Shown here in pieces: positions 1 to 6,085 of a DNA stretch of 8,684 nucleotides. Within the stretch, counting starts at the first letter, position 1, and each line of letters starts with the position of its first letter. The stretch is from Fimbriiglobus sp. (lineage in GTDB: Bacteria; Planctomycetota; Planctomycetia; Gemmatales; Gemmataceae), in assembly GCA_025352585.1 (NCBI GenBank), contig JANXTD010000007.1, positions 1 to 8,684 of the forward strand, read 5' to 3'. The notes below the pieces were generated by a model that worked only from the letters and a program-made list of their open reading frames with translations, had not been told where the DNA came from and did no database searches. The position numbers and the translations under genes were made by a program.

Positions 1-322
1 ACTTGACCGTCAGGAAGATCAGTTGCTTGCTGTTGTCGCCGGCCTTGCGGAGGGTCAGAGTGGCCTCGTCGATGGCTTGGCCGGTCGCGCAGAACAGCAC
101 GATCGTCGGCGAGGCCTTGGACATCTGCTGGGTGAAGTGGAAGTCCTGGAAGCTGGCCTTACCGCCGCCGCCGCCGCCGCCGATCACGTTCGAGCCTTGG
201 TTCGAGACGCCCCAGCTCCACGAGACGAGTTGGATGCACTTTTCAAACCCCATATTCTTCGACTCGCCATCAATCTTGCCCTTGCCGCCCTTCGTCAGGT
301 CCAAGTGTGCGTCTAACGCCAT
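1..322 (-). CDS. hcp: Hcp family type VI secretion tube protein, 3' end cut by window edge
   Basis: Hcp forms stacked hexameric rings that make the inner tube of the T6SS needle, is propelled when the sheath contracts, and also carries or chaperones small effectors. Only the first 107 codons are in the window. The translation starts MALDAHLDLTKGGKGKIDGE and has the family hallmarks: an LVSWSWGVSNQGS stretch (residues 32-44), a glycine-rich loop, KASFQDFHFTQQMSKASP (55-72), then a LFCATG and TLTLRKAG beta region. Family members are about 160-170 residues, so roughly a third is missing. The ATG (complement of 320-322) is preceded by AGGAG 6 nt upstream, a strong ribosome binding site fitting a highly made structural protein. 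It lies downstream of tssB-tssC on the same strand. Residues 48-54 are seven consecutive glycines encoded by a GGC triplet run. Family assignment is firm; which effector it serves cannot be told. Confidence 0.93.
   Translation of the reverse strand, partial: MALDAHLDLTKGGKGKIDGESKNMGFEKCIQLVSWSWGVSNQGSNVIGGGGGGGKASFQDFHFTQQMSKASPTIVLFCATGQAIDEATLTLRKAGDNSKQLIFLTVK
162..182. repeat. (CCG)7 trinucleotide microsatellite inside hcp
   Basis: Seven perfect tandem CCG units on the plus strand. Read on the minus strand they give six GGC and one GGT codon, i.e. glycines 48-54 of Hcp, in the extended loop between the first beta strands. A triplet run can change length by slippage without breaking the frame, so the loop length may vary between strains. 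Confidence 0.85.
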
Positions 323-328
323 GATCGA

Positions 329-333
329 CTCCT
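329..333 (-). promoter_or_regulatory. Shine-Dalgarno site of hcp
   Basis: On the minus strand AGGAG lies 6 nt before the hcp ATG. It is the best ribosome binding site in the window and fixes the hcp start. It contrasts with the weaker GAGG-type sites of tssB and tssC, fitting the higher demand for tube than for sheath subunits (the demand argument is inference). Confidence 0.75.
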
Positions 334-370
334 GTGTGAGAGAATTCGCCGAAACGTCCGCGTATCCAAC

Positions 371-391
371 GGTCCGGGGACACCCCCGGCC
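371..391. other. GC-rich hairpin in the tssC-hcp intergenic region
   Basis: CCGGGG (374-379) and CCCCGG (384-389) are perfectly complementary around an ACAC loop. The stem extends by GG (371-372) with CC (390-391) past a one-base bulge. It lies about 80 nt after the tssC stop and 50 nt before the hcp start. On the minus strand no U-rich tract follows, so it is not a canonical intrinsic terminator. It could be a partial terminator, an RNA-stability stem for the hcp message, or a processing site. No convincing -35/-10 pair was found for a separate hcp promoter in this 149-bp gap. Confidence 0.45.
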
Positions 392-471
392 GAGTGGTAC
401 CTAAGTGAGAACCGTTCGCGCCGCCACGTCGAGCCGGCCGACCCCGCCCTACGGAGAGGCGGCCGCGGGGG

Positions 472-1971
472 TTACTTCTTCTGCGGCAACTCGGCGACGA
501 GTCGCATCGAGGTCGCCAGGCCTTCGAGTTGGAAGTGCGGCCGCAGGTGCGCGACCGCCTGGTAGTAGCCGGGCTTGCCCTTGATCTCGGTCACGGAGAT
601 CGACGCGTCGGCCAAGGGGCGGGAGGCCAACGCCTCCGGCGAGGCCATCGACGGGCTGGGGTGGATGTAATTCTGGATCCAACTGTTGAGCCAGCCCTCC
701 ATCGAGTCGCGCTCGGCGAACGCCCCGACCTTGTCGCGCGCCATCACCTTCAAGTAGTGGGCGAAGCGCGACACGCAGAGCATGTAGTTGAGCTTCGTCG
801 AGAGTTCCGCGTTGGCGTTCGCGCCGGGGTCGAAGTACGTCTTGGGCTTCTGCGACGACTGGCTGCCGATGAACACGGCCTTGTCGGTGTCCTTGTAGTG
901 CAGCAGCGGCAGGAATCCGAGGCCGCTCAGCTCCGCCTCGCGGCGGTCGGGGATCAGGGACTCGGTCGGGCACTTGGCCGTCTTGCCGCCGGCGTCGTTG
1001 AAGACGTGCAGCGGCAGGTTCATCACCTGGCCGCCGCCCTCCACACCCCGGCTGCGCATGAACCAGCCGTCCATCGAGAACGCGTTAGTCATGCGGGCCG
1101 CCAGCGCCCAGGCCGAGTTCATCCACAGGTACTTGTTGTGGTCGGTCCCGTCGATCGCCTCGTTGTAGTTGAACTCCTCGACCGCCTTGTCCGTCGCCCC
1201 CTGGCCGTAGGGCAGCCGGCCCAGCACGCGCGGCATCGTCAGCGTGACGTAGCGTGAGTCTTCGGTCTCGCGGAAGCTCTTCCACGCGGCGTAATCGACC
1301 CCCTCGAAGATCTTCGCCAGGTCGCGCGGGGCGTTGATGTCCGCGAACGACTCGAGGCTGAACATCTCCGCGCCGGCCGCGGAGATGAACGGCGCGTGCG
1401 CCGAGGCGGCGACGCCCGACAGGCTCTGCAGCAGCGACACGTCGGCGGCCGACTTGCCGTCGAAGTTGTAGTCGCCCAGCAGCATGCCGAAGGGCTGGCC
1501 GCCGATCTGGCCGTACTCCGCCTCGTAGACCTTCTTGAACAGCGTACTCTGGTCGAACTCGGTGGCCCGCTCGAAGTCCTTCGCCAGCGTCTTCTTCGAG
1601 ACGTTGAGCACCTTGAGCTTGAGCGTCTGGCCGGTCTCGCTTTCGTTGACGAGGTACTTCAGGCCGCGCCACGTCCCTTCGAGCTTCTGGAACTCGGGGT
1701 CGTGCAGCACCTCGTTGAGTTGCGCGGAGAGCTTGCGGTCGATCTCGGCCTTCCAGGCCTGGATGGTCCGCTCCACGTCGCCGGAAATCACGCTGCCGGG
1801 CTGGGCCTCCATCGCGGAGCGCACGAGCGCCTCGATGAACTCCTTGTTGCGGGCCTTCTGCGCGTCGTCCTTCGGCTTGGTCGTCGCCAGAACCTGGTCG
1901 AGCAGGCTAACCGAGGACTCGGTCGTCGTCGCGCCGGCGGCTTGGCCCGCGGCGGTGAGGGTCTCGGCCAT
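472..1971 (-). CDS. tssC: Type VI secretion contractile sheath large subunit TssC (VipB/EvpB family)
   Basis: TssC is the large subunit of the T6SS sheath; with TssB it polymerises around the Hcp tube in the cytoplasm and contracts to fire the needle. The 499 residues match the usual family length of about 490-500. Clear family stretches are LHDPEFQKLEGTWRGLKYLV (residues about 88-107), YGQIGGQPFGMLLGDYNFD (about 152-170), AHAPFISAAGAEMF, APRDLAKIFEG-type text, NKYLWMNSAWALAARMT, LIPDRREAELSGLGF, and a C-terminal PGYYQAVAHLRPHFQLEG block. Near the N-terminus SLLDQVLATTK aligns by eye with the Vibrio VipB helix that binds ClpV after contraction, suggesting ClpV (TssH) recycling operates here. 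The ATG is 3 nt after the tssB stop, with GAGGG 10 nt upstream inside the end of tssB, so translational coupling is likely. It ends in TAA after Pro-Gln-Lys-Lys. No truncation or frameshift is visible. Confidence 0.96.
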   Translation of the reverse strand: MAETLTAAGQAAGATTTESSVSLLDQVLATTKPKDDAQKARNKEFIEALVRSAMEAQPGSVISGDVERTIQAWKAEIDRKLSAQLNEVLHDPEFQKLEGTWRGLKYLVNESETGQTLKLKVLNVSKKTLAKDFERATEFDQSTLFKKVYEAEYGQIGGQPFGMLLGDYNFDGKSAADVSLLQSLSGVAASAHAPFISAAGAEMFSLESFADINAPRDLAKIFEGVDYAAWKSFRETEDSRYVTLTMPRVLGRLPYGQGATDKAVEEFNYNEAIDGTDHNKYLWMNSAWALAARMTNAFSMDGWFMRSRGVEGGGQVMNLPLHVFNDAGGKTAKCPTESLIPDRREAELSGLGFLPLLHYKDTDKAVFIGSQSSQKPKTYFDPGANANAELSTKLNYMLCVSRFAHYLKVMARDKVGAFAERDSMEGWLNSWIQNYIHPSPSMASPEALASRPLADASISVTEIKGKPGYYQAVAHLRPHFQLEGLATSMRLVAELPQKK

Positions 1972-1974
1972 GGC

Positions 1975-2502
1975 TTACTTGCCCTCGGGGGGGGTCGGGG
2001 GGGTCGAGGCGATGCCCATCTCGGCGGCCAACTTCTGCACCTTGTCGGTGCTGGCGAGGACCTCTTGCAGGATGTCGTCGAGTTGGGTGTTCGTCTGGAG
2101 GCTCGACAGGATTTGGTCGAGCCGGCCGCGCATCTCGAGGAGTTCTTTGAGCGCGGGGATTTGCCGGGCCACGGCCGCGGGGGCGAAGTCGTCCATCGAC
2201 TTGAACGCCAGCGACGCCTTCATGCGGGAGCCGTCGCCGGACAGCGTGTTGTCGACGGTCAGGCTCAGCGTCGGGGCGGCGTTGGCGAGCTTGGCGTCGA
2301 AGTTGTCGCGGTCGATCTGCTCGAACTTGCGGTCCGTGAGCCTGCCGAGTTCCTTGTCGCGGTGGCCGGAGAGTTCCGCCATGACGCCGACGACGAACGG
2401 CAACTCCTTCTTCTCCATCGCGCCGTTCGTCTCGACGTCGTAGGTGATTTGCACCCGCGGCGGGCGGACGCGGTCGAGTTTGTGCTGTTGGCTTTCGGCC
2501 AT
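1975..2502 (-). CDS. tssB: Type VI secretion contractile sheath small subunit TssB (VipA family)
   Basis: TssB is the small sheath subunit and forms the protomer with TssC. The 175-residue protein has the family pattern: RVRPPRVQITYDVETNGA (residues 11-28), KKELPFVVGVMAELSGH (31-47, the conserved strand that pairs with TssC), LTDRKFEQIDRDNFDAKLA (55-73) and a SMDDFAPAAVARQIPAL segment (102-118) before a C-terminal helical region. GAGG lies 6 nt before the ATG. It is the first gene of the minus-strand tssB-tssC-hcp run and therefore probably closest to the operon promoter in the 2503-2739 gap. The C-terminus STPPTPPEGK is encoded by runs of seven and eight C, an unusual low-complexity end just before the tssC start. 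No clear promoter motif could be assigned upstream. Confidence 0.95.
   Translation of the reverse strand: MAESQQHKLDRVRPPRVQITYDVETNGAMEKKELPFVVGVMAELSGHRDKELGRLTDRKFEQIDRDNFDAKLANAAPTLSLTVDNTLSGDGSRMKASLAFKSMDDFAPAAVARQIPALKELLEMRGRLDQILSSLQTNTQLDDILQEVLASTDKVQKLAAEMGIASTPPTPPEGK
1987..2003. repeat. Paired G8 and G7 homopolymer tracts at the 3' end of tssB
   Basis: On the plus strand a run of eight G (1987-1994) is separated by TC from a run of seven G (1997-2003). Read as tssB codons these are two Thr-Pro-Pro units just before Glu-Gly-Lys-stop. Tracts of this length can slip during replication or transcription; a one-base change would shift tssB past its TAA and into the start of tssC. Confidence 0.8.
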
Positions 2503-2739
2503 GATTCGCCTCGCTGTGGGGTCGGGGAACCGCCGGGCTGGGGGCCGGCACGCGGGGGGTCCGCTGGGCCGGACTCCCTAGACATCATTTGACGGATGCG
2601 CGGCCCGAAATGCAAGGGCAAAATTCGGATTCTTGCGAATCTCACTGATGGGGACTGGCGGGTCTCCCCGCGACGCAATCGTGGCTGTTTTCAGCGACCG
2701 CAGGCCTCGCGGCGCGGCCGGTTCCGCTAGAATCGCGTC
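2503..2739. other. Divergent intergenic region between tssB and the SNF2 gene
   Basis: This 237-bp gap separates the minus-strand T6SS genes from the plus-strand helicase gene and must hold the promoters of both. The part around 2580-2700 is visibly richer in A/T than the flanking genes. A short stem GGGGA (2650-2654) / TCCCC (2665-2669) is present. For tssB, weak hexamers on the minus strand (TTGCAT, 17 bp, TCAAAT, about 2586-2614) are too poor to call. For the helicase gene see the TAGAAT box at 2728. No small gene was recognised. Confidence 0.5.
2728..2733 (+). promoter_or_regulatory. Putative -10 box (TAGAAT) for a leaderless SNF2 mRNA
   Basis: TAGAAT matches the TATAAT consensus at five of six positions and ends 6 nt before the ATG at 2740. 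Transcription starting about 7 nt downstream of the box would begin at or next to the A of the ATG. No purine-rich Shine-Dalgarno sequence lies between 2705 and 2739, which fits leaderless translation. No recognisable -35 hexamer is found at 16-18 bp spacing. The box is seen; its function is inference. Confidence 0.45.
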
Positions 2740-5700
2740 ATGACACTGAGCACCTCCCTCGCCGCCGCCGTGGGCGAAACGATCCGCGACCGCGGCCGGG
2801 CCTACTACCGCGCGGGGGCCGTCAACGTCGTCACGCTCGGCGCGGCGGTGTGCGTCGCCACGGTCCGCGGCTCGGCCCGCTACGATGTCGAGTTGCGGAT
2901 CGAGGGCCGCGAGATCCACGCCTCGTGCAGTTGCCCGTACGGCTTCGAGTACGGGGCGGCGTGCAAGCACATCTGGGCCACGGTCCTGGCCGCCGAGGCC
3001 CGCGGCTTCGCCTCGGGGGCCGCCTCGTCCGGCCCGCTGCGCCTGGTCCTCGACGAGTACGAATTCGACGAGGACGAGTACGACCGCTCGCGGCAACCGC
3101 GCCCGCCCGCCGCGCCGACGAGTTTGCGGGCCGCCCCGCGGCCGGAGACGTGGCAGGAGCAACTCGCCGCACTCCGCCGGGAGGCCCACCCGGCCGCCGC
3201 GGGTGGCATGGGGGCCGACCGCGAACTGCTGTACGTCCTCGACGTGCCGGGCAGCGCGGCGGCGAAGAAGCTCGTCCTGGAGGTCAACTTCCGCGACCGC
3301 AAGCGCGTCGGCGAGTGGGGCAAGGCCAAGGCGCAGTACCTCTCGGCGGCCGACACCGACGCGGCCGCCGACCCCGCCGACCGGCAACTCCTGGCCATCA
3401 TGGGCGGGGCCGAGCGCGGCGACAGCTACGGCTACTCCGCGTCGCGCTACTACGGCTCCGGGGCGGCCCGCTACCGCCTCGACGGGCCGCTGCTCGAGGC
3501 TGTCCTGCCGCTGCTCGCGCGCACCGGCCGGGTGCGGATCCGCCGCGACGCCAACCCGCCGTTCGCGCTCGAGGACGCCGTCGCCGACCTCGACCCGGCG
3601 TGGGAGCTGGCTGTCGGCGTGACGGCGGCGGGGGTGCAGTGGATCGTGGCGGGGAGCCTGCGGCGCGGCGAGGAGTCGATGCCGCTGTCGGGGCCGTCGC
3701 TGATCTTGCCGGGGATCGTCGTCTGGGGCGACCGCTTCGGCCGCTTCGACGACGGCGGCGCGTTCTCGTGGGTGCCGACCCTGCGGCGCGTCGGCTCGAT
3801 CGCGGTGCCGGCGGCCAAGGCCGACGACCTGATCGGCGAGTTGGTCAAGATGCCCCGCCTGCCGCGGCTCGACCTGCCCGAGGCGCTGCGCGTCACCGAG
3901 GAGGTCGGCGTCCCGCAGCCGCGACTCGCGGTCAAGGCGTCGAAGCCGGGCCAAGGCCCGCCGATGCTCCACGCCGAGCTTTCGTTCGACTACGGCGGCG
4001 TGGCCGTCCCCTCCAAGCCGGCGACCCGCGGGGTCTACCAGCCCGACGGCCGTAAGCTGCTGTTGCGCGACCTTGCGGCGGAGCGCGCGGCGGAGGCCGA
4101 GTTGACCCGCCTCGGGGCGCGGCCCGGGCAGGGCGGCCCGGAGCTGGAATTCAAGCCGTCGCAGTTGCCGGGGATGGTGCGCGTGTTGGTCGCCGCCGGC
4201 TGGCGGGTCGAAGCCGACGGCAGCCTGTACCGCCAGGCCGGCAAGTTCGAGTTCAACGTGAAGTCGGGGCAGGACTGGTTCGACCTCAGCGGCACGGCCG
4301 ACTTCGACGGCCACGCGGTCGCCTTCCCGAAGCTGCTCGAAGCCCTGCGGCGGGGCGATTCGAGCGTCGTGCTCGACGACGGCAGCCTCGGCATGTTGCC
4401 CGACGAGTGGCTCAAGAAGCACGGGCTGATCGCGCAGATGGGCACCGTCGAGGGCGACGCGGTACGCTTCTCGCGGGCGCAAGCCGGGGTGCTCGACGCG
4501 CTGCTGGCGTCGCGGCCGGAGGTGACCTTCGACGCGCAATTCGGCCGGGCCCGCGACGAGTTGCGCAAGTTCCGGGGGGTCGACGCGATCGACCCCCCGG
4601 CGGGGTTCGTCGGCGAGTTGCGCGAGTACCAGCGCGAGGGCCTCGGCTGGCTGAGCTTCCTGAGGCAGTTCGGCTTCGGCGGCTGCCTGGCCGACGACAT
4701 GGGCCTCGGTAAGACGGTGCAAGTGCTCGCCCACCTGGCCGGCCTGCCGACCGGCAAGAAGGCCAAGCCGTCGCTGGTGGTCGTGCCGCGGTCGCTGATC
4801 TTCAACTGGAAGAGCGAGGCGGCCAAGTTCGCCCCGAAGCTCAAGGTGCTCGACCACACCGGCACCGGCCGCGACCGCACGGGGGCCAGCTTCAAAGGCC
4901 ACGACCTCGTGTTGACGACCTACGGCACCCTGCGCAACGACGCCGAGGCGTTCACGGGCCTGACCTTCGACACCTGCATTTTGGACGAGTCGCAGGCGGC
5001 CAAGAACTCGACGACCGAGACGGCCAAGGCGGTGCGGCTCGTCAGGGCCGACCACCGGCTCGCCATGAGCGGCACGCCGATCGAGAACCACCTGGGCGAA
5101 CTGTGGACGTTGTTCGACTTCCTGAACCCCGGCATGCTCGGCCGCGTGGCGCTGTTCAGCGGCGCGGCCCTGAGCAACCCCGACCCGGAGGCGCGCCAGG
5201 TGTTGGCCCACGCCCTGAAGCCGTTCATCCTGCGGCGGACGAAGGACCAAGTGGCCAAGGACTTGCCGCAGAAGACGGAGCAGACGGTCTATTGCGACCT
5301 GGGGCCGTCGCAGCGTAAGCAGTACGACGAGTTGCGCGACCACTACCGCGACTCGCTCTTGGGCCACGTCGAGGCGGCGGGGCTGGCGAAGTCCAAAATC
5401 CTCGTCATCGAGGCGCTGTTGCGGTTGCGTCAGGCGGCGTGCCACCCCGGCCTGATCGACAAGAAGCGTGCGCCCGAGGGCAGCGCGAAACTCGACGTGC
5501 TGTTGCCGCAGTTGCAGGAACTGGCCGAGGGCGGCCGCAAGGCGCTGGTGTTTTCGCAGTTCACGTCGCTGCTGGCGATCGTCCGCGACCGGCTCGACAA
5601 GCTGGGCGTGCCCTACGAGTACCTCGACGGCCGCACTCGCGACCGGGCCGCCCGCGTCGAGCGCTTTCAAACGGACCCCGACTGCCGGCTGTTCTTGGTG

Positions 5701-5988
5701 AGCCTCAAAGCCGGCGGCGTCGGCTTGAACCTGACGGCGGCGGAGTACGTGTTCCTGCTGGACCCGTGGTGGAACCCGGCGGTCGAGGCCCAGGCGATCG
5801 ACCGCAGCCACCGCATCGGCCAGACGAAGCCGGTATTCGCCTACCGGCTGATCGCGCGGGACACGGTGGAGGAGAAGGTGCTGGCGTTGCAGGCGAGCAA
5901 GCGCGAACTCGCCGACGCGATCCTCGGCGGCGACGGCCGGCTCATCGCCGACCTGAAGCGCGAAGATTTAGAGATGTTGCTGTCGTGA
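2740..5988 (+). CDS. SNF2-family DNA-dependent ATPase with N-terminal SWIM zinc finger
   Basis: A complete 1082-residue SWI2/SNF2-type protein, expected to translocate on double-stranded DNA and remodel protein-DNA complexes using ATP. The N-terminus has a SWIM motif, CxC-x9-CxH, with C63, C65, C75 and H77 as likely zinc ligands. An acidic stretch (about 105-115), an Arg/Pro/Ala-rich linker and a Tyr-rich patch (230-238) follow. Residues about 240-600 look like the bacterial SNF2-associated region. The SNF2 motor begins near 625 (LREYQREGLGWL). Motif I is DDMGLGKT (K658), motif II DESQ (749-752, where DEAQ or DEAH is usual), motif III SGTPIEN (777-783), then LRRTK (831-835). The second RecA lobe has LVFSQF (936-941), LDGRT (962-966), KAGGVGLNLT (990-999) and DRSHRIGQ (1021-1028). 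All ATPase motifs are intact. ATG 2740 is preceded by TAGAAT, not a ribosome binding site. The cellular role is unknown; repair, chromatin and phage defence are all possible. Confidence 0.93.
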   Translation: MTLSTSLAAAVGETIRDRGRAYYRAGAVNVVTLGAAVCVATVRGSARYDVELRIEGREIHASCSCPYGFEYGAACKHIWATVLAAEARGFASGAASSGPLRLVLDEYEFDEDEYDRSRQPRPPAAPTSLRAAPRPETWQEQLAALRREAHPAAAGGMGADRELLYVLDVPGSAAAKKLVLEVNFRDRKRVGEWGKAKAQYLSAADTDAAADPADRQLLAIMGGAERGDSYGYSASRYYGSGAARYRLDGPLLEAVLPLLARTGRVRIRRDANPPFALEDAVADLDPAWELAVGVTAAGVQWIVAGSLRRGEESMPLSGPSLILPGIVVWGDRFGRFDDGGAFSWVPTLRRVGSIAVPAAKADDLIGELVKMPRLPRLDLPEALRVTEEVGVPQPRLAVKASKPGQGPPMLHAELSFDYGGVAVPSKPATRGVYQPDGRKLLLRDLAAERAAEAELTRLGARPGQGGPELEFKPSQLPGMVRVLVAAGWRVEADGSLYRQAGKFEFNVKSGQDWFDLSGTADFDGHAVAFPKLLEALRRGDSSVVLDDGSLGMLPDEWLKKHGLIAQMGTVEGDAVRFSRAQAGVLDALLASRPEVTFDAQFGRARDELRKFRGVDAIDPPAGFVGELREYQREGLGWLSFLRQFGFGGCLADDMGLGKTVQVLAHLAGLPTGKKAKPSLVVVPRSLIFNWKSEAAKFAPKLKVLDHTGTGRDRTGASFKGHDLVLTTYGTLRNDAEAFTGLTFDTCILDESQAAKNSTTETAKAVRLVRADHRLAMSGTPIENHLGELWTLFDFLNPGMLGRVALFSGAALSNPDPEARQVLAHALKPFILRRTKDQVAKDLPQKTEQTVYCDLGPSQRKQYDELRDHYRDSLLGHVEAAGLAKSKILVIEALLRLRQAACHPGLIDKKRAPEGSAKLDVLLPQLQELAEGGRKALVFSQFTSLLAIVRDRLDKLGVPYEYLDGRTRDRAARVERFQTDPDCRLFLVSLKAGGVGLNLTAAEYVFLLDPWWNPAVEAQAIDRSHRIGQTKPVFAYRLIARDTVEEKVLALQASKRELADAILGGDGRLIADLKREDLEMLLS

Positions 5989-5989
5989 C

Positions 5990-6006
5990 TCCCGTCGAGC
6001 ACGGGA
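5990..6006. other. Small stem-loop directly after the SNF2 stop codon
   Basis: TCCCGT (5990-5995) pairs with ACGGGA (6001-6006) around a CGAGC loop, beginning two bases after the TGA. It overlaps the start of the left arm of the larger inverted repeat, so the two folds would compete. No U-tract follows. It may help end or protect the helicase transcript. Confidence 0.4.
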
Positions 6007-6085
6007 CGACAGTCCCCCGAGTGAATCCCTCAGACGACGAAAACTTCCCGCGGTGGAAGGTCACTCGGGGGACTGTCGTCCCCCG
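6003..6085. repeat. Inverted-repeat (REP/MITE-like) element between convergent genes
   Basis: The left arm 6003-6024 and right arm 6061-6082 are perfect reverse complements over 22 bp, separated by 36 bp. Each arm is itself a small palindrome: GGGAC-GACA-GTCCC on the left, and on the right an 8-bp stem (6066-6073 with 6078-6085) around TGTC. The spacer has its own hairpin, CTTCC (6044-6048) with GGAAG (6055-6059). The element fills nearly the whole gap between the SNF2 stop (5988) and the kinase stop (6061-6063), and its right arm supplies the kinase's last codons. It could act as a bidirectional terminator or 3'-end stabiliser, or be a non-autonomous mobile repeat. It has no open reading frame. 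Membership of a dispersed family cannot be judged from one copy. Confidence 0.75.

Noticed and set aside
1396..2592. 398-codon plus-strand frame opposite tssC/tssB
   Set aside because: Antisense to conserved TssB and TssC; composition is typical of a GC shadow frame.
2650..2669. GGGGA...TCCCC stem in the tssB-SNF2 gap as a decayed copy of the 6003-6085 element
   Set aside because: The stem is only 5 bp and lacks the TGTC loop and paired arms; the resemblance is too slight.
2578..5811. 1077-codon open frame on the minus strand opposite the SNF2 gene
   Set aside because: It is antisense to a gene with all SNF2 motifs, and its translation is Arg/Leu/Ala/His-rich with no recognisable domain. 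Such mirror frames are common in very GC-rich coding DNA with G/C third positions.
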